DNA of 64,000 nt, taken from NCBI GenBank assembly GCA_002337455.1, contig DDGC01000028.1, positions 124,001-188,000 of the forward strand, written 5' to 3'. The number at the start of each line of letters is the position of its first letter. The stretch's first letter is position 1. The stretch is from Rhizobiales bacterium UBA1912 (GTDB taxonomy: Bacteria > Pseudomonadota > Alphaproteobacteria > Rhizobiales > Devosiaceae). Of the stretch, positions 35,819-44,812 are shown piece after piece. The notes beneath the pieces are model-generated. The model saw only the letters and a program-made list of their open reading frames with translations, did not search any database and had not been told where the DNA came from. The translations under genes were made by a program, and so were the position numbers.

Positions 35819-36478
35819 TTACCGCGCCACCGGGACCGGCGTCATCTGCGCCTTCGAACCCAGAATGTGCTCGCGCATCAGGGTTTCGGCCCTCGTGCCA
35901 TCGGCCTGCAGCAGGGCCGTGACGATCATTTCATGTTCCTGGTAAGACCGCGCCAGCCGGACCGGATAGGCGAACAAATCGGCGCGAAATGGCGTCAGCC
36001 GCGAACGCGACAAGGCCGTCATTTCGCTCAATTGCGGATTGTGGGCCGCTGCCTGCACCTTTGCATGAAATAGCGTGTCGTAAGCGCCATAGGCGTCGGT
36101 ACGCCCGAGACGGACCATTTCGGCGGCGCCGAGATGATCGGCTTCGAGGCTGCGGCGCTCGGGGCTGGTCATGCGTTCGGCGGCCAGCCGGGCGCAGGCC
36201 GCTTCAAGCTCGGCCATCACCTCGATGAGATTGGCAAGATGTTCGGGGCTCAATTGCGCCACCACGGCGCCCCGGTTGGGGCGGCGCGAAACCAGCCCCA
36301 TGGCCGCAAGCTGGCTCAGCGCCTCGCGCACCGGGGTGCGCGACACAAAAAAGCGGTGGGCGAGGGTCAATTCGTCGAGCTTTTCGCCGGGGCGGAACTG
36401 GCCGGCCACTATGGCCTCGGCCAGTTGCCCGACAATGTCGTCGACTGTATCGCCCTTGCGCGGCAGACCCTGTTGCAC
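35819..36478 (-). CDS. GntR-family (FadR/FCD) transcriptional regulator
   Basis: The protein has an N-terminal GntR winged helix (about 8-75; LTLAHRFFVSRTPVREALSQL) and a C-terminal helical FCD effector domain, whose His residues (FHAKV, QEHEM, REH) could bind a metal. I chose the GTG at 36478, giving 219 residues, typical of the family. The frame is open further upstream, but that part covers a strong palindrome and would code for an odd Cys/Phe-rich leader. The effector is unknown. The downstream repeat may end its transcript. Confidence 0.82.
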   Translation of the reverse strand: MQQGLPRKGDTVDDIVGQLAEAIVAGQFRPGEKLDELTLAHRFFVSRTPVREALSQLAAMGLVSRRPNRGAVVAQLSPEHLANLIEVMAELEAACARLAAERMTSPERRSLEADHLGAAEMVRLGRTDAYGAYDTLFHAKVQAAAHNPQLSEMTALSRSRLTPFRADLFAYPVRLARSYQEHEMIVTALLQADGTRAETLMREHILGSKAQMTPVPVAR

Positions 36479-36537
36479 CGGTCCGGTCCCATCGAATGAA
36501 AGCGCAGGAACTATGAATAGAAATTTATGCCAAGTGA

Positions 36538-36556
36538 AGAGGCAAATTTTGCCTCT
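36538..36556. promoter_or_regulatory. Perfect palindromic operator upstream of the gntR-type gene
   Basis: AGAGGCAAA-T-TTTGCCTCT is a perfect 19-base palindrome 60 bases upstream of the chosen start. A further half site AGGCAAA lies at 36568-36574. Autoregulation by the GntR protein is the simplest reading. Confidence 0.6.
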
Positions 36557-36565
36557 GCACAATCA

Positions 36566-37222
36566 CTAGGCAAATTTCTTGCGCGCAAGGTGGGTCGATG
36601 GCGGAGGCGGCACCTCGCCCGGGGTTTTGCCATCGCCGACTGCAGCGCCCAGGCTGGTGACGATGGGGATCACGCCAGCCCAGATGGGCAGGTCGTGATC
36701 TTCCAAATCGTCATCGGGCGGCGCCTGACGGATTTTGGCCGAGGCAGCCTCGATCTCCAGCGCAATAACACCGGTCGCCTTGCGCTCCTTGTCGTGCATG
36801 GGGCGGACTTCGTTCCAGCGCAGGGGCAGGAGGTGTTCGGTGATAAGCTTTAGCGCCTCTTCGACTTCGCCGGGATCGGTCACCAGCCGCGTTGTGCCGT
36901 GGACGGTTGCGGCGCGGTAATTCATCGAATGGTGGAAGCCCGAGCGCGCCGCGACGATGCCTTCGAGAAGCGTGACGGTCATGGAGATCGGGTCGCCATC
37001 CTTGTGCATGGCGACGATGCGCGCCTTGGATGCGCCGTGCAGATAGATAGTTTGTCCCCAGCGGGCATAGGCCATGGGCACCACCATGGGCCGGCCGTCG
37101 GCGATAAAGCCTACATGGCCGACAAGGCCGCCATCGAGAATATCGTTGATGGTGTCCTCGTCATAGCGCGCCCGGCGGGGCTGGCGGGCGCGGGCGTATT
37201 GGGGGATCGTGAGGTCGTTCAT
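36566..37222 (-). CDS. Pyridoxamine 5'-phosphate oxidase-like flavin-binding protein
   Basis: The 218-residue protein has the split-barrel flavin-binding fold (LVGHVGFIADGRPMVVPMAY, IYLHGASKARI) near residues 30-170. This PPOX-like family includes NimA-type and F420/FMN-binding proteins of unclear function. A Pro-rich C-terminal tail follows. It is divergent from a MocR regulator, a pairing seen widely, and a dyad lies between them. It is probably the main MocR target, and a role in vitamin B6 or flavin chemistry is possible. Confidence 0.8.
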   Translation of the reverse strand: MNDLTIPQYARARQPRRARYDEDTINDILDGGLVGHVGFIADGRPMVVPMAYARWGQTIYLHGASKARIVAMHKDGDPISMTVTLLEGIVAARSGFHHSMNYRAATVHGTTRLVTDPGEVEEALKLITEHLLPLRWNEVRPMHDKERKATGVIALEIEAASAKIRQAPPDDDLEDHDLPIWAGVIPIVTSLGAAVGDGKTPGEVPPPPSTHLARKKFA

Positions 37223-37260
37223 GGTGGTGCCTTCGGCATTTCAAGTTAGAGCATTGCGAT

Positions 37261-37289
37261 AGAGCCAGTTTCTGCCATAGACTGGTTCT
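37261..37289. promoter_or_regulatory. Candidate MocR operator in the divergent promoter
   Basis: AGAGCCAGT (37261-37269) and ACTGGTTCT (37281-37289) form an inverted repeat with one mismatch in nine. The centres are 20 bases apart, so the halves lie on the same helix face. It sits between the PPOX and mocR-type genes. Confidence 0.45.
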
Positions 37290-37326
37290 TTAAAAGTTCC
37301 ACTTGGTGTCGATTTAAGGGGTCCAG

Positions 37327-38751
37327 ATGCTTGAGGGTTTGATTGTGCTGGAGCGTTCGGGTGCGCCCTTGCCCGAACAGATCTATCGTGCCGTCGGCGA
37401 GGCGGCGCGGGTGGGGCGGCTCAGGGCCGGGACGGTACTGCCCAGCTCGCGGCAATTGGCGACGGGCCTGGGAATTTCACGCAATTCGGTCAACGCGGCC
37501 TATGAATTGTTGCGGGCTGACGGGGTGATCGCGGTGCGGGCCGGTGCCGCGCCGCAGGTGGTGGCGCGGGCCGAGCTGGAAGCAGCGCAGCTCGATGAGG
37601 CGGGTCCGGGCATCGGGCTTTCGCAGCGGGGCCGGGCGCTGGCCCGCGATCTGCGCCAATGGCAGGGCGGCCGCCATGCCGGCCAGCTCGAACCCGGCGC
37701 CCCCGATGAAAATCTCTTTCCTGCCGACCTCTGGGCCCGGACGCTGCGGAGGGTGGCGCGGCAGAAATTCGGGGACGCGGCCAATTATGCCGATGTCGAC
37801 GGGCTGCCCCGGCTCAAACTCGCACTGGCCGATCATCTGGCGCGGCACCGCGGGGTCAGTGCAACGCCCAACCAGATCATCATGGTCCCCTCGATCCAGG
37901 CGGGACTTTCACTGATGGCACACTGCCTTGCCGATCCGGGGGAGGCCGGCTTTGTGGAATCGCCGGGCTATTTCGGGGCGCGGACGGCGTTTGCCGGGGC
38001 AGGGCTGCTGACAAAAGCGCTCGAAGTCGACGCTCAGGGCGCCGATCCGGCAGCGCTGGCAGGCAGCGGCGCGCGGCTTGTCTATGTCACACCCTCGCAC
38101 CACTATCCCACCGGCGCGCGGATGAATTTGCAGCGGCGCATGGATTTGCTCGAAGCGGCACGGCGCGAAGGCGCGATGGTGCTCGAGGACGATTACGACA
38201 GCGAATTCATGTGGCAGGGCCGGGCGATTGCCGCCCTGCAGGGGATCAGCCGGGGCGGCGAGGTCATCTATTTCGGCACGACCGCCAAGAGCCTGCTGCC
38301 GGGATTACGGCTGGCCTATATGGTGGTACCCGAGCCGCTTGTCGGGTCGCTCAAACAGGCGCAGCGCAATATGGGCCTTAGGGTCAATATTCACGCACAG
38401 GCCGCTTACGCCGAACTGATTGAAAGCGGGGCGCTGGTCACCCATTTGAAACGGATTGCCCGGCTTTATGAGGAACGCGGCCGCTTGCTGGTGCAAACGC
38501 TGCGGCAACGACTTGGCGATAGCATCGAGATCGCCATGCCCATGGGTGGCCTGCAGACCGTGATAGGGTTCGCCGACAGCATCGACGACACCACGGTTGC
38601 GGCTCGGCTGGCCAAGGAAGGCTTTGAAACGCCAGCGCTTTCGAGTTATTGCGCTGGGGAGAAACGCAAGGGCCTTGTCGTCGGATTTGCCGATGCCACC
38701 GAAAAGCGGATGGCCCGGTTTGCTAGGCTTCTCGAAGGGCTCCTTGATTGA
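37327..38751 (+). CDS. MocR/PdxR-type regulator (GntR helix-turn-helix fused to aminotransferase fold)
   Basis: The 474-residue protein joins a GntR winged helix (about 12-80; LPSSRQLATGLGISRNSV) to a fold-type I aminotransferase domain (about 115-470). The PLP lysine is K321 (FGTTAKSLLPG), and D289 (VLEDDYD) would contact the pyridine nitrogen. Such proteins sense PLP or an amine and control a divergent gene. The stop codon lies inside the -35 region of the metH promoter. Confidence 0.9.
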   Translation: MLEGLIVLERSGAPLPEQIYRAVGEAARVGRLRAGTVLPSSRQLATGLGISRNSVNAAYELLRADGVIAVRAGAAPQVVARAELEAAQLDEAGPGIGLSQRGRALARDLRQWQGGRHAGQLEPGAPDENLFPADLWARTLRRVARQKFGDAANYADVDGLPRLKLALADHLARHRGVSATPNQIIMVPSIQAGLSLMAHCLADPGEAGFVESPGYFGARTAFAGAGLLTKALEVDAQGADPAALAGSGARLVYVTPSHHYPTGARMNLQRRMDLLEAARREGAMVLEDDYDSEFMWQGRAIAALQGISRGGEVIYFGTTAKSLLPGLRLAYMVVPEPLVGSLKQAQRNMGLRVNIHAQAAYAELIESGALVTHLKRIARLYEERGRLLVQTLRQRLGDSIEIAMPMGGLQTVIGFADSIDDTTVAARLAKEGFETPALSSYCAGEKRKGLVVGFADATEKRMARFARLLEGLLD

Positions 38752-38780
38752 CATAAAGATATCTTTATGTCTTTGTATTA
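38748..38780 (+). promoter_or_regulatory. metH promoter with 22-base palindromic operator
   Basis: A perfect 22-base palindrome spans 38750-38771; its left arm is GACATAAAGAT and its right arm ATCTTTATGTC. TTGACA (38748-38753) overlaps its left edge, and a weak TATTAC/TTGTAT region follows. ArsR-type methionine-cycle regulators (SahR/SamR) of proteobacteria bind palindromes before metH, ahcY and metK; assignment here is inferred. Confidence 0.65.
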
Positions 38781-38816
38781 CTTCGCGGGATTATCCCGCA
38801 GGAATGGATTTTCACT

Positions 38817-41800
38817 ATGTGCAACGCCCCCGGATGTACCCACGGCCACACCCATGCCCCCGCTGACGGGCGCATGGGCGGCATGGGCGAGGGGAGCGCT
38901 GCGATTGCCGTTGAGGCGTTGCGGCCGGGCTCGGGCCCCGTCCGCACGGCAAAAGAGGGCGAGGAGATCCTTGCGGCGCTGACCGTTGCGGCGCGCGAGC
39001 GTATCCTCATTCTCGACGGCGCCATGGGCACCATGATCCAGCTCGAAAAGCTCTCGGAAGAAAACTTCCGCGGCGAGCGGTTTGCCGATTGGCACAAGCC
39101 GCTGCAGGGCAATAACGATCTTCTGGTCATCACAGAACCCAAGCTCATCGAAGATATCCACTTCGCCTATGCCATGGCGGGCGCGGATTTGCTGGAGACC
39201 AACACGTTTTCGGGCACCACCATCGCCCAGGCCGATTACGGCATGGAGGCGCTGGCCTATGAGCTCAACGTCGCCGGGGCGCAGGCCGCCAAGCGCGCCG
39301 CGATCCGTGCCGAGGCCGAAGACGGCAGACGCCGGTTTGTGGCCGGGGCGGTCGGGCCGACCAACCGCACGGCGTCCATTTCGCCTGACGTGAACAATCC
39401 GGGCTATCGCGCCACCAGTTTCGATCAGTTGCGCATCGCCTATGGCGAGCAGATCGAAGGGCTGATCGATGGCGGCTCGGATTTGATCCTGATCGAAACG
39501 ATCTTCGATACGCTCAACGCCAAGGCGGCGATCTTTGCCGCCGAAGAAACGTTCGAAAAGAAGGGCATCCGCCTGCCGGTGATGATTTCGGGTACGATCA
39601 CCGATCTGTCCGGCCGCACGCTTTCGGGCCAGACCCCGACTGCCTTCTGGTATTCCCTGCGCCATGCGCAGCCCTTCACCATCGGGCTCAACTGCGCGCT
39701 GGGCGCCAACGCCATGCGCGCCCATCTGGGCGAGATTTCCGATATCGCCGATGCATTGGTCTGCGCCTATCCCAATGCGGGCCTGCCCAACGAGTTCGGC
39801 GAGTATGACGAGAGCCCCGAATTCATGGCAGAGCAAATCGAAGGGTTTGCACGCGACGGGTTTTTGAACATCGTAGGCGGCTGTTGCGGATCGACGCCCG
39901 AGCACATTGCAGCCATCGCCGGGGCGGTTTCGGAATATCCGCCGCGCCAGATCCCCGAGATCGAGCCGCGCCTGCGGCTTTCGGGGCTCGAACCGTTCAC
40001 GCTCACCGACGATATTCCCTTCGTCAACGTGGGCGAGCGCACCAACGTCACCGGTTCGGCCCGGTTCAAAAAGCTCATCACTTCGGGCGATTACGCAACG
40101 GCGCTCGACGTGGCGCGCGACCAGGTGGAAAACGGCGCGCAGATCATCGACATCAACATGGACGAAGGGTTGATCGACAGCCAGCAGGTTATGGTCGAAT
40201 ACCTCAATCTCGTGGCGTCCGAACCCGATATCGCGCGCGTTCCTGTGATGATCGACTCCTCGAAATGGGAGGTGATCGAAGCGGGCCTCAAATGCGTTCA
40301 GGGCAAGGCCATCGTCAATTCGATTTCCATGAAGGAAGGCGAGGACAAGTTCCGCGAACAGGCGCGGCTGTGCCGGCTCTATGGCGCTGCCGTGGTCGTC
40401 ATGGCGTTCGACGAGACCGGCCAGGCCGATACCAAGCAGCGCAAGGTGGAAATCTGCACCCGCGCTTATCGCATCCTTGTCGATGAAGTCGGTTTTCCGC
40501 CCGAGGACATCATTTTCGACCCCAACGTCTTCGCCGTCGCCACCGGCATTGAGGAGCACGACAATTACGGCGTCGATTTCATCGAGGCGACGAAAGAAAT
40601 CACCAATACGCTGCCCCATGTCCACATCTCGGGCGGCGTCTCGAACCTCTCGTTCTCGTTCCGGGGCAATGAGCCGGTGCGCGAGGCCATGCACGCGGTG
40701 TTCCTCTACCACGCCATCAAGGTCGGCATGGATATGGGCATCGTCAATGCCGGCCAGCTTGCGGTCTATGAATCGATCGATCCCGAGTTGCGCGAGGCGT
40801 GCGAGGACGTGGTTCTCAACCGGCGGTCCGATTCCACCGAGCGCCTGCTCGATCTTGCCGAGCGCTACAAGGGGCAGGGCGGCAAGGAAGCCAGGGCCAA
40901 GGATCTGAGCTGGCGCGAAAAGCCGGTTGGCGAGCGGATTTCGCACGCGCTGGTCAACGGCATCACCGAATATATCGAGCCCGACACCGAAGAAGCGCGC
41001 CAGAGTTTTGCCCGCCCCCTGCACGTCATTGAAGGCCCGCTGATGGACGGCATGAACATCGTTGGCGAATTGTTCGGCGCGGGAAAAATGTTTTTGCCCC
41101 AGGTCGTCAAATCGGCGCGCGTCATGAAGCAGGCCGTGGCCTATCTGTTGCCGTTCATGGAGGCCGAAGCCGATGGCCAGCGCCAGAGCGCGGGCAAGAT
41201 CTTGATGGCGACTGTAAAGGGCGACGTCCACGATATCGGAAAGAACATCGTGGGTGTGGTTCTGGCCTGCAACAATTACGAGATCATCGATCTGGGCGTC
41301 ATGGTGCCGACCCAGAAAATCCTCGAAACCGCCCGCGAGCAGAATGTGGACGTGATCGGGCTGTCGGGTCTCATCACCCCCTCGCTCGACGAGATGGTGC
41401 ATGTAGCCACTGAGATGGAGCGCGAGGGCTTTTCCATTCCGCTGCTGATCGGCGGGGCGACGACCAGCCGTGTCCACACGGCGGTCAAGATCAACCCGCG
41501 CTACAATGGCGGGGCGACAGTCTATGTGAAGGACGCCTCGCTTGCCGTGAACGTGGTCTCCAAACTGCTCTCGAAAGAGGCGGCCAATGATTACGTCAAG
41601 ACCATCCGGCAGGAATACGAAACTGTCGCTGAAAAGCACAGGAAGGGCGAGGCGGACAAGAAACGCATTTCGCTCGCTGCGGCGCGCGACAATTCCTTCA
41701 AGCCTGACTGGTCGGCCTATACGCCGAAGGCACCCTCATTTCTGGGCACCAAGACCTTCCAGGATTGGGATCTGGCGGATCTGGCCAAATACATAGACTG

Positions 41801-42656
41801 GACGCCATTCTTTCAGGCCTGGGAGTTCAAGGGCGTCTATCCGAAAATCCTCGACGATGCGCGACAGGGCGAGGCGGCGCGGCAGTTGTTTGCCGATGCT
41901 CAGGACATGCTCAAGCGCATCATCGATGAAAACTGGTTTACGCCCAAAGCCGTTGTCGGTTTCTGGCCGGCCAACCGGGCCGGGGACGATGTGCAGCTCT
42001 TCACCGACGAAACCCGATCGAACGAGCTGGCGAAGTTCTTCACCCTGCGCCAGCAGCTTGGCAAATCGGGCGACAAGGCCAATCTCGCGCTGGCCGATTT
42101 CATGGCCGAGCCGGGCACGCCCGATTATGTCGGCGGGTTCTGCGTCACCGCCGGGTTCGAGGAAATCGCCATCGCCGACAAATTCGACGAGGAAAACGAC
42201 AATTACTCCTCGATCCTCGTCAAGGCGCTGGCCGATCGCTTCGCCGAAGCCTTTGCCGAGCGGCTGCACGAAATGGTGCGGACCGAGCTTTGGGGCTATG
42301 CCGACGAAAACTACGCGCCCGCAGAGCTGATCGGCGAGCCCTATCAGGGCATCCGCCCTGCGCCGGGCTATCCGGCCCAGCCCGATCACACCGAAAAGAC
42401 CACGCTGTTTGAACTGCTCGACGTGGAGGCCGAAATCGGGGTCAAGCTGACCGAAAGCTACGCCATGTGGCCGGGCTCGTCGGTGTCGGGGCTCTATTTT
42501 GCCCATCCCGAGAGCTATTATTTCGGCGTCGCCAAGGTCGAACGCGATCAGGTCGAGGACTACGCAAGGCGCAAGGGGATGGCCATCGAGGAAATCGAGC
42601 GCTGGCTCGGCCCGGTGCTCAACTACATTCCGGGAAGCGAGAAGGCGGCGGGGTAA
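38817..42656 (+). CDS. metH: Cobalamin-dependent methionine synthase MetH
   Basis: MetH (1279 residues) moves a methyl group from 5-methyltetrahydrofolate to homocysteine through cobalamin. In order: homocysteine domain (about 55-380, zinc Cys in GLNCALGANAM and GGCCGSTPEH), pterin domain (about 395-690), cobalamin cap and Rossmann domains (about 700-935, with the cobalt-binding His in GDVHDIGKNIVG), and the SAM reactivation domain (about 960-1270). All parts are present. The extra N-terminal leader has Cys2, Cys7, His9, His11 and His13, resembling a metal-binding tag. The ATG at 38817 has a distant AGGA; a later start at 38874 or 38883 would remove the leader. Confidence 0.95.
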   Translation: MCNAPGCTHGHTHAPADGRMGGMGEGSAAIAVEALRPGSGPVRTAKEGEEILAALTVAARERILILDGAMGTMIQLEKLSEENFRGERFADWHKPLQGNNDLLVITEPKLIEDIHFAYAMAGADLLETNTFSGTTIAQADYGMEALAYELNVAGAQAAKRAAIRAEAEDGRRRFVAGAVGPTNRTASISPDVNNPGYRATSFDQLRIAYGEQIEGLIDGGSDLILIETIFDTLNAKAAIFAAEETFEKKGIRLPVMISGTITDLSGRTLSGQTPTAFWYSLRHAQPFTIGLNCALGANAMRAHLGEISDIADALVCAYPNAGLPNEFGEYDESPEFMAEQIEGFARDGFLNIVGGCCGSTPEHIAAIAGAVSEYPPRQIPEIEPRLRLSGLEPFTLTDDIPFVNVGERTNVTGSARFKKLITSGDYATALDVARDQVENGAQIIDINMDEGLIDSQQVMVEYLNLVASEPDIARVPVMIDSSKWEVIEAGLKCVQGKAIVNSISMKEGEDKFREQARLCRLYGAAVVVMAFDETGQADTKQRKVEICTRAYRILVDEVGFPPEDIIFDPNVFAVATGIEEHDNYGVDFIEATKEITNTLPHVHISGGVSNLSFSFRGNEPVREAMHAVFLYHAIKVGMDMGIVNAGQLAVYESIDPELREACEDVVLNRRSDSTERLLDLAERYKGQGGKEARAKDLSWREKPVGERISHALVNGITEYIEPDTEEARQSFARPLHVIEGPLMDGMNIVGELFGAGKMFLPQVVKSARVMKQAVAYLLPFMEAEADGQRQSAGKILMATVKGDVHDIGKNIVGVVLACNNYEIIDLGVMVPTQKILETAREQNVDVIGLSGLITPSLDEMVHVATEMEREGFSIPLLIGGATTSRVHTAVKINPRYNGGATVYVKDASLAVNVVSKLLSKEAANDYVKTIRQEYETVAEKHRKGEADKKRISLAAARDNSFKPDWSAYTPKAPSFLGTKTFQDWDLADLAKYIDWTPFFQAWEFKGVYPKILDDARQGEAARQLFADAQDMLKRIIDENWFTPKAVVGFWPANRAGDDVQLFTDETRSNELAKFFTLRQQLGKSGDKANLALADFMAEPGTPDYVGGFCVTAGFEEIAIADKFDEENDNYSSILVKALADRFAEAFAERLHEMVRTELWGYADENYAPAELIGEPYQGIRPAPGYPAQPDHTEKTTLFELLDVEAEIGVKLTESYAMWPGSSVSGLYFAHPESYYFGVAKVERDQVEDYARRKGMAIEEIERWLGPVLNYIPGSEKAAG

Positions 42657-42698
42657 TTCCCCCAGTTTTATGCAGAATCGGATTTGTTCTCTGCGCTG

Positions 42699-42777
42699 CC
42701 CCGGTGAAAACCGGGGTCCATGGGCGCTGCGTCGGGCAATGGTGCAACGGACCATGCTGCTGGACCCCGGTTTCTCA
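42699..42777. repeat. REP-like hairpin pair, degenerate copy
   Basis: CCCCGGT-GAAA-ACCGGGG (42699-42716) is intact and is followed by TCCATGG. The reverse-oriented mate keeps only CCCCGGTTTCTC (42765-42776). Relative to the 35675 copy, the C-to-T change in the stem is matched by a G-to-A change, so pairing is kept. Confidence 0.7.
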
Positions 42778-42897
42778 CCCGCCGCTACGCGTCGACTTCT
42801 CCCCCAAAGGGAGAGGTAAGCGTCGGCGACTAGCCCCAGCGCCACCTCTCCCTTTGGGGGAGAGGTCGGCTGTGTAACAGCCGGGTGAGGGGGCCTT
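42776..42897. repeat. Long imperfect inverted repeat (CTCTCCC/GGGAGAGG family), copy 2
   Basis: CTCACCCG near 42776 is matched by CGGGTGAG near 42890. Inside, CTCCCCC-AAA-GGGAGAGGT and ACCTCTCCC-TTT-GGGGGAGAGGT face each other. The layout equals that at 20927-21031. The gap between metH and purU consists largely of this and the preceding repeat. Confidence 0.8.
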
Positions 42898-42981
42898 TCC
42901 TTACTATCCCCATCTCGACATCTCAGCTCCAACCCCTTATGAACCCCGGTGAATCTAAGCCTTCTGGGGGCCCATCCGCTC

Positions 42982-43830
42982 ATGCCCAATTTCATCCTCA
43001 CTTTGTCCTGTGCCGACAAGCCCGGGATCGTTTCCGGTGTGACGAGCGAATTGTTCGGGCTGGGCGCCAATATCGCTGAATCCAACCAGTTCTGGGATCG
43101 GGACACCGACAAGTTCTTCATGCGCATCGGGTTCACCGCGCCGCTGGGCGTGGACAAGGATGCCGTAGAACGTGCGCTCAAACCGGTTGTCGAGCGGTTC
43201 GATATGAAGACCGCAGTTGTCGATGAGGCGCGGGTGCCGCGCATCGTCATGCTGGTCTCCAAATTCGACCATGCCATGCTGCACCTGCTCTACCAGATCA
43301 AGGTGGGCGCGCTGCGGGCCGAGGTCGCCGCGATCATTTCCAACCACGAGACGGCGCGCGCCATTGCCGAGGCCGAAGGCGTCCCGTTCTACCACCTGCC
43401 TGTCGCCAGGGGACAGAAGGCCGAGCAGGAGGCCGAGGTTCTGAAAATCGTCAAGGCGTCCGATGCCGACCTTGTGGTCCTGGCGCGCTATATGCAGATC
43501 CTCTCCGACCAGCTTTCGACACGCCTGTTCGGCAAGGCCATCAATATCCACCACTCGTTCCTGCCCTCGTTCAAGGGCGCCAAGCCCTATCATCAGGCCC
43601 ATGAGCGCGGCGTGAAAATCATCGGCGCGACGGCCCATTACGTAACGCCCGATCTCGACGAAGGCCCGATCATCGAGCAGGAAACGGCGCGGGTAACGCA
43701 CGCCATGAGCCCCGACGATCTGATCGCTGTGGGCCGCGATATCGAGAGCCGCGTGCTCGGCCGCGCGGTCAAAAGCCATCTGGAAAACCGCGTCATGCTC
43801 AACGGGCACAAGACAGTCGTTTTCGCTTAA
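42982..43830 (+). CDS. purU: Formyltetrahydrofolate deformylase PurU
   Basis: PurU hydrolyses 10-formyltetrahydrofolate to formate and tetrahydrofolate. The 282 residues contain an N-terminal ACT domain (about 4-80; LSCADKPGIVSGVTSELFGLGANI) that may sense glycine or methionine, and a formyltransferase-like domain. The catalytic block is NIHHSFLPSF and the Asp is in TPDLDEGPI. The ATG at 42982 gives the usual N-terminus; a GTG at 42949 would add 11 residues. It lies 12 bases before folD. Confidence 0.92.
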   Translation: MPNFILTLSCADKPGIVSGVTSELFGLGANIAESNQFWDRDTDKFFMRIGFTAPLGVDKDAVERALKPVVERFDMKTAVVDEARVPRIVMLVSKFDHAMLHLLYQIKVGALRAEVAAIISNHETARAIAEAEGVPFYHLPVARGQKAEQEAEVLKIVKASDADLVVLARYMQILSDQLSTRLFGKAINIHHSFLPSFKGAKPYHQAHERGVKIIGATAHYVTPDLDEGPIIEQETARVTHAMSPDDLIAVGRDIESRVLGRAVKSHLENRVMLNGHKTVVFA

Positions 43831-43842
43831 AAGGAGGTCGCC

Positions 43843-44727
43843 ATGACCGCACGGATCATCGACGGCAAGGCGGTTGCCGCTTCGGCAATCGAGAGGATCA
43901 AAGCGGGCGCTGGCGCGTTTACGGCGGCTAACGGGGTGCCGCCAGGTCTGGCGGTGGTCCTTGTCGGCGAGGATGCTGCGAGCCAGGTCTATGTGGCGTC
44001 CAAAGGGCGGATGGCCAAGGAATGCGGTTTCCATTCGGTCCAGCATACGCTGGCCGCGGACACCACACAGGAGGCGCTTCTGGCGCTGATCGGCACGCTC
44101 AATGCCGATCCGGCCATCCACGGCATTCTCGTGCAACTGCCGCTCCCGGCCCATCTCGACGAACGCACCACCATCGGCGCCCTCGATCCGGCCAAGGATG
44201 TGGACGGCCTCCACGATGTGTCGATCGGCCGTCTGGCGTCGGGGCAGGTTGAGAAAACTCTCGTACCCTGCACACCCAAGGGCTGCATGGAACTGCTCGA
44301 GACCGTCTATCCCGACGGGATTTCGGGGCTGACGGCGGTTGTCGTTGGGCGCTCCAATCTTGTCGGGCGGCCCGTCGCGGCGCTGCTCCAGCACGCCAAC
44401 GCCACGGTCACGATCGCCCATTCGCGCACCCGCGATTTGCCCGGTCTCTGCCGCAGTGCCGATATCGTGGTCGCCGCCATCGGCCGGCCCGAATTCATCA
44501 AGGGCGACTGGATCAAGGATGGCGCCACTGTGATCGATGTGGGCATCAACCGTATCGCCGCCCCTGAAAAGGGCGAGGGCAAGACACGGTTGGTCGGGGA
44601 CGTCGATTTTGCTGCCGCATCCGGGCATGCCGGAGCGATCACGCCGGTGCCGGGCGGGGTGGGGCCGATGACCATCGCCATGCTGATGGCCAACACGCTC
44701 AGGGCCGCCGAGCAAAGCGTTGTCTGA
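43843..44727 (+). CDS. folD: Methylenetetrahydrofolate dehydrogenase/cyclohydrolase FolD
   Basis: FolD interconverts methylene-, methenyl- and 10-formyltetrahydrofolate. The 294 residues show YVASKGRMAKECG with the catalytic Tyr/Lys, the VQLPLPAHLDE motif and the NADP fold VVGRSNLVGRPVAALL. PVPGGVGPMT closes the family pattern. GGAGGT lies upstream. Together with purU it forms a route from methylene-THF to formate, useful when methyl groups are dissimilated or free THF must be recovered. Confidence 0.94.
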   Translation: MTARIIDGKAVAASAIERIKAGAGAFTAANGVPPGLAVVLVGEDAASQVYVASKGRMAKECGFHSVQHTLAADTTQEALLALIGTLNADPAIHGILVQLPLPAHLDERTTIGALDPAKDVDGLHDVSIGRLASGQVEKTLVPCTPKGCMELLETVYPDGISGLTAVVVGRSNLVGRPVAALLQHANATVTIAHSRTRDLPGLCRSADIVVAAIGRPEFIKGDWIKDGATVIDVGINRIAAPEKGEGKTRLVGDVDFAAASGHAGAITPVPGGVGPMTIAMLMANTLRAAEQSVV

Positions 44728-44740
44728 AATTTTTGTCCAG

Positions 44741-44754
44741 TTGATCTGGATCAA
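44741..44754. promoter_or_regulatory. Perfect FNR box upstream of a small membrane protein gene
   Basis: TTGATCTGGATCAA is a perfect dyad match to TTGAT-N4-ATCAA. CATAAC at 44777-44782 lies 32 bases (centre to centre) downstream, exactly the spacing of a class II FNR-activated promoter. The predicted transcript would start near 44789. Confidence 0.85.
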
Positions 44755-44812
44755 ATAAGCCGAGCGAAAACAGGCGCATAACACCTTCATCACGTAACCG
44801 ATGGAGGCTGTC

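Noticed and set aside
38778..41639. A 953-codon open frame on the minus strand opposite metH
   Set aside because: It mirrors a complete MetH coding sequence, its product has no recognisable domain, and such long antisense frames are expected from codon bias in GC-rich genomes.
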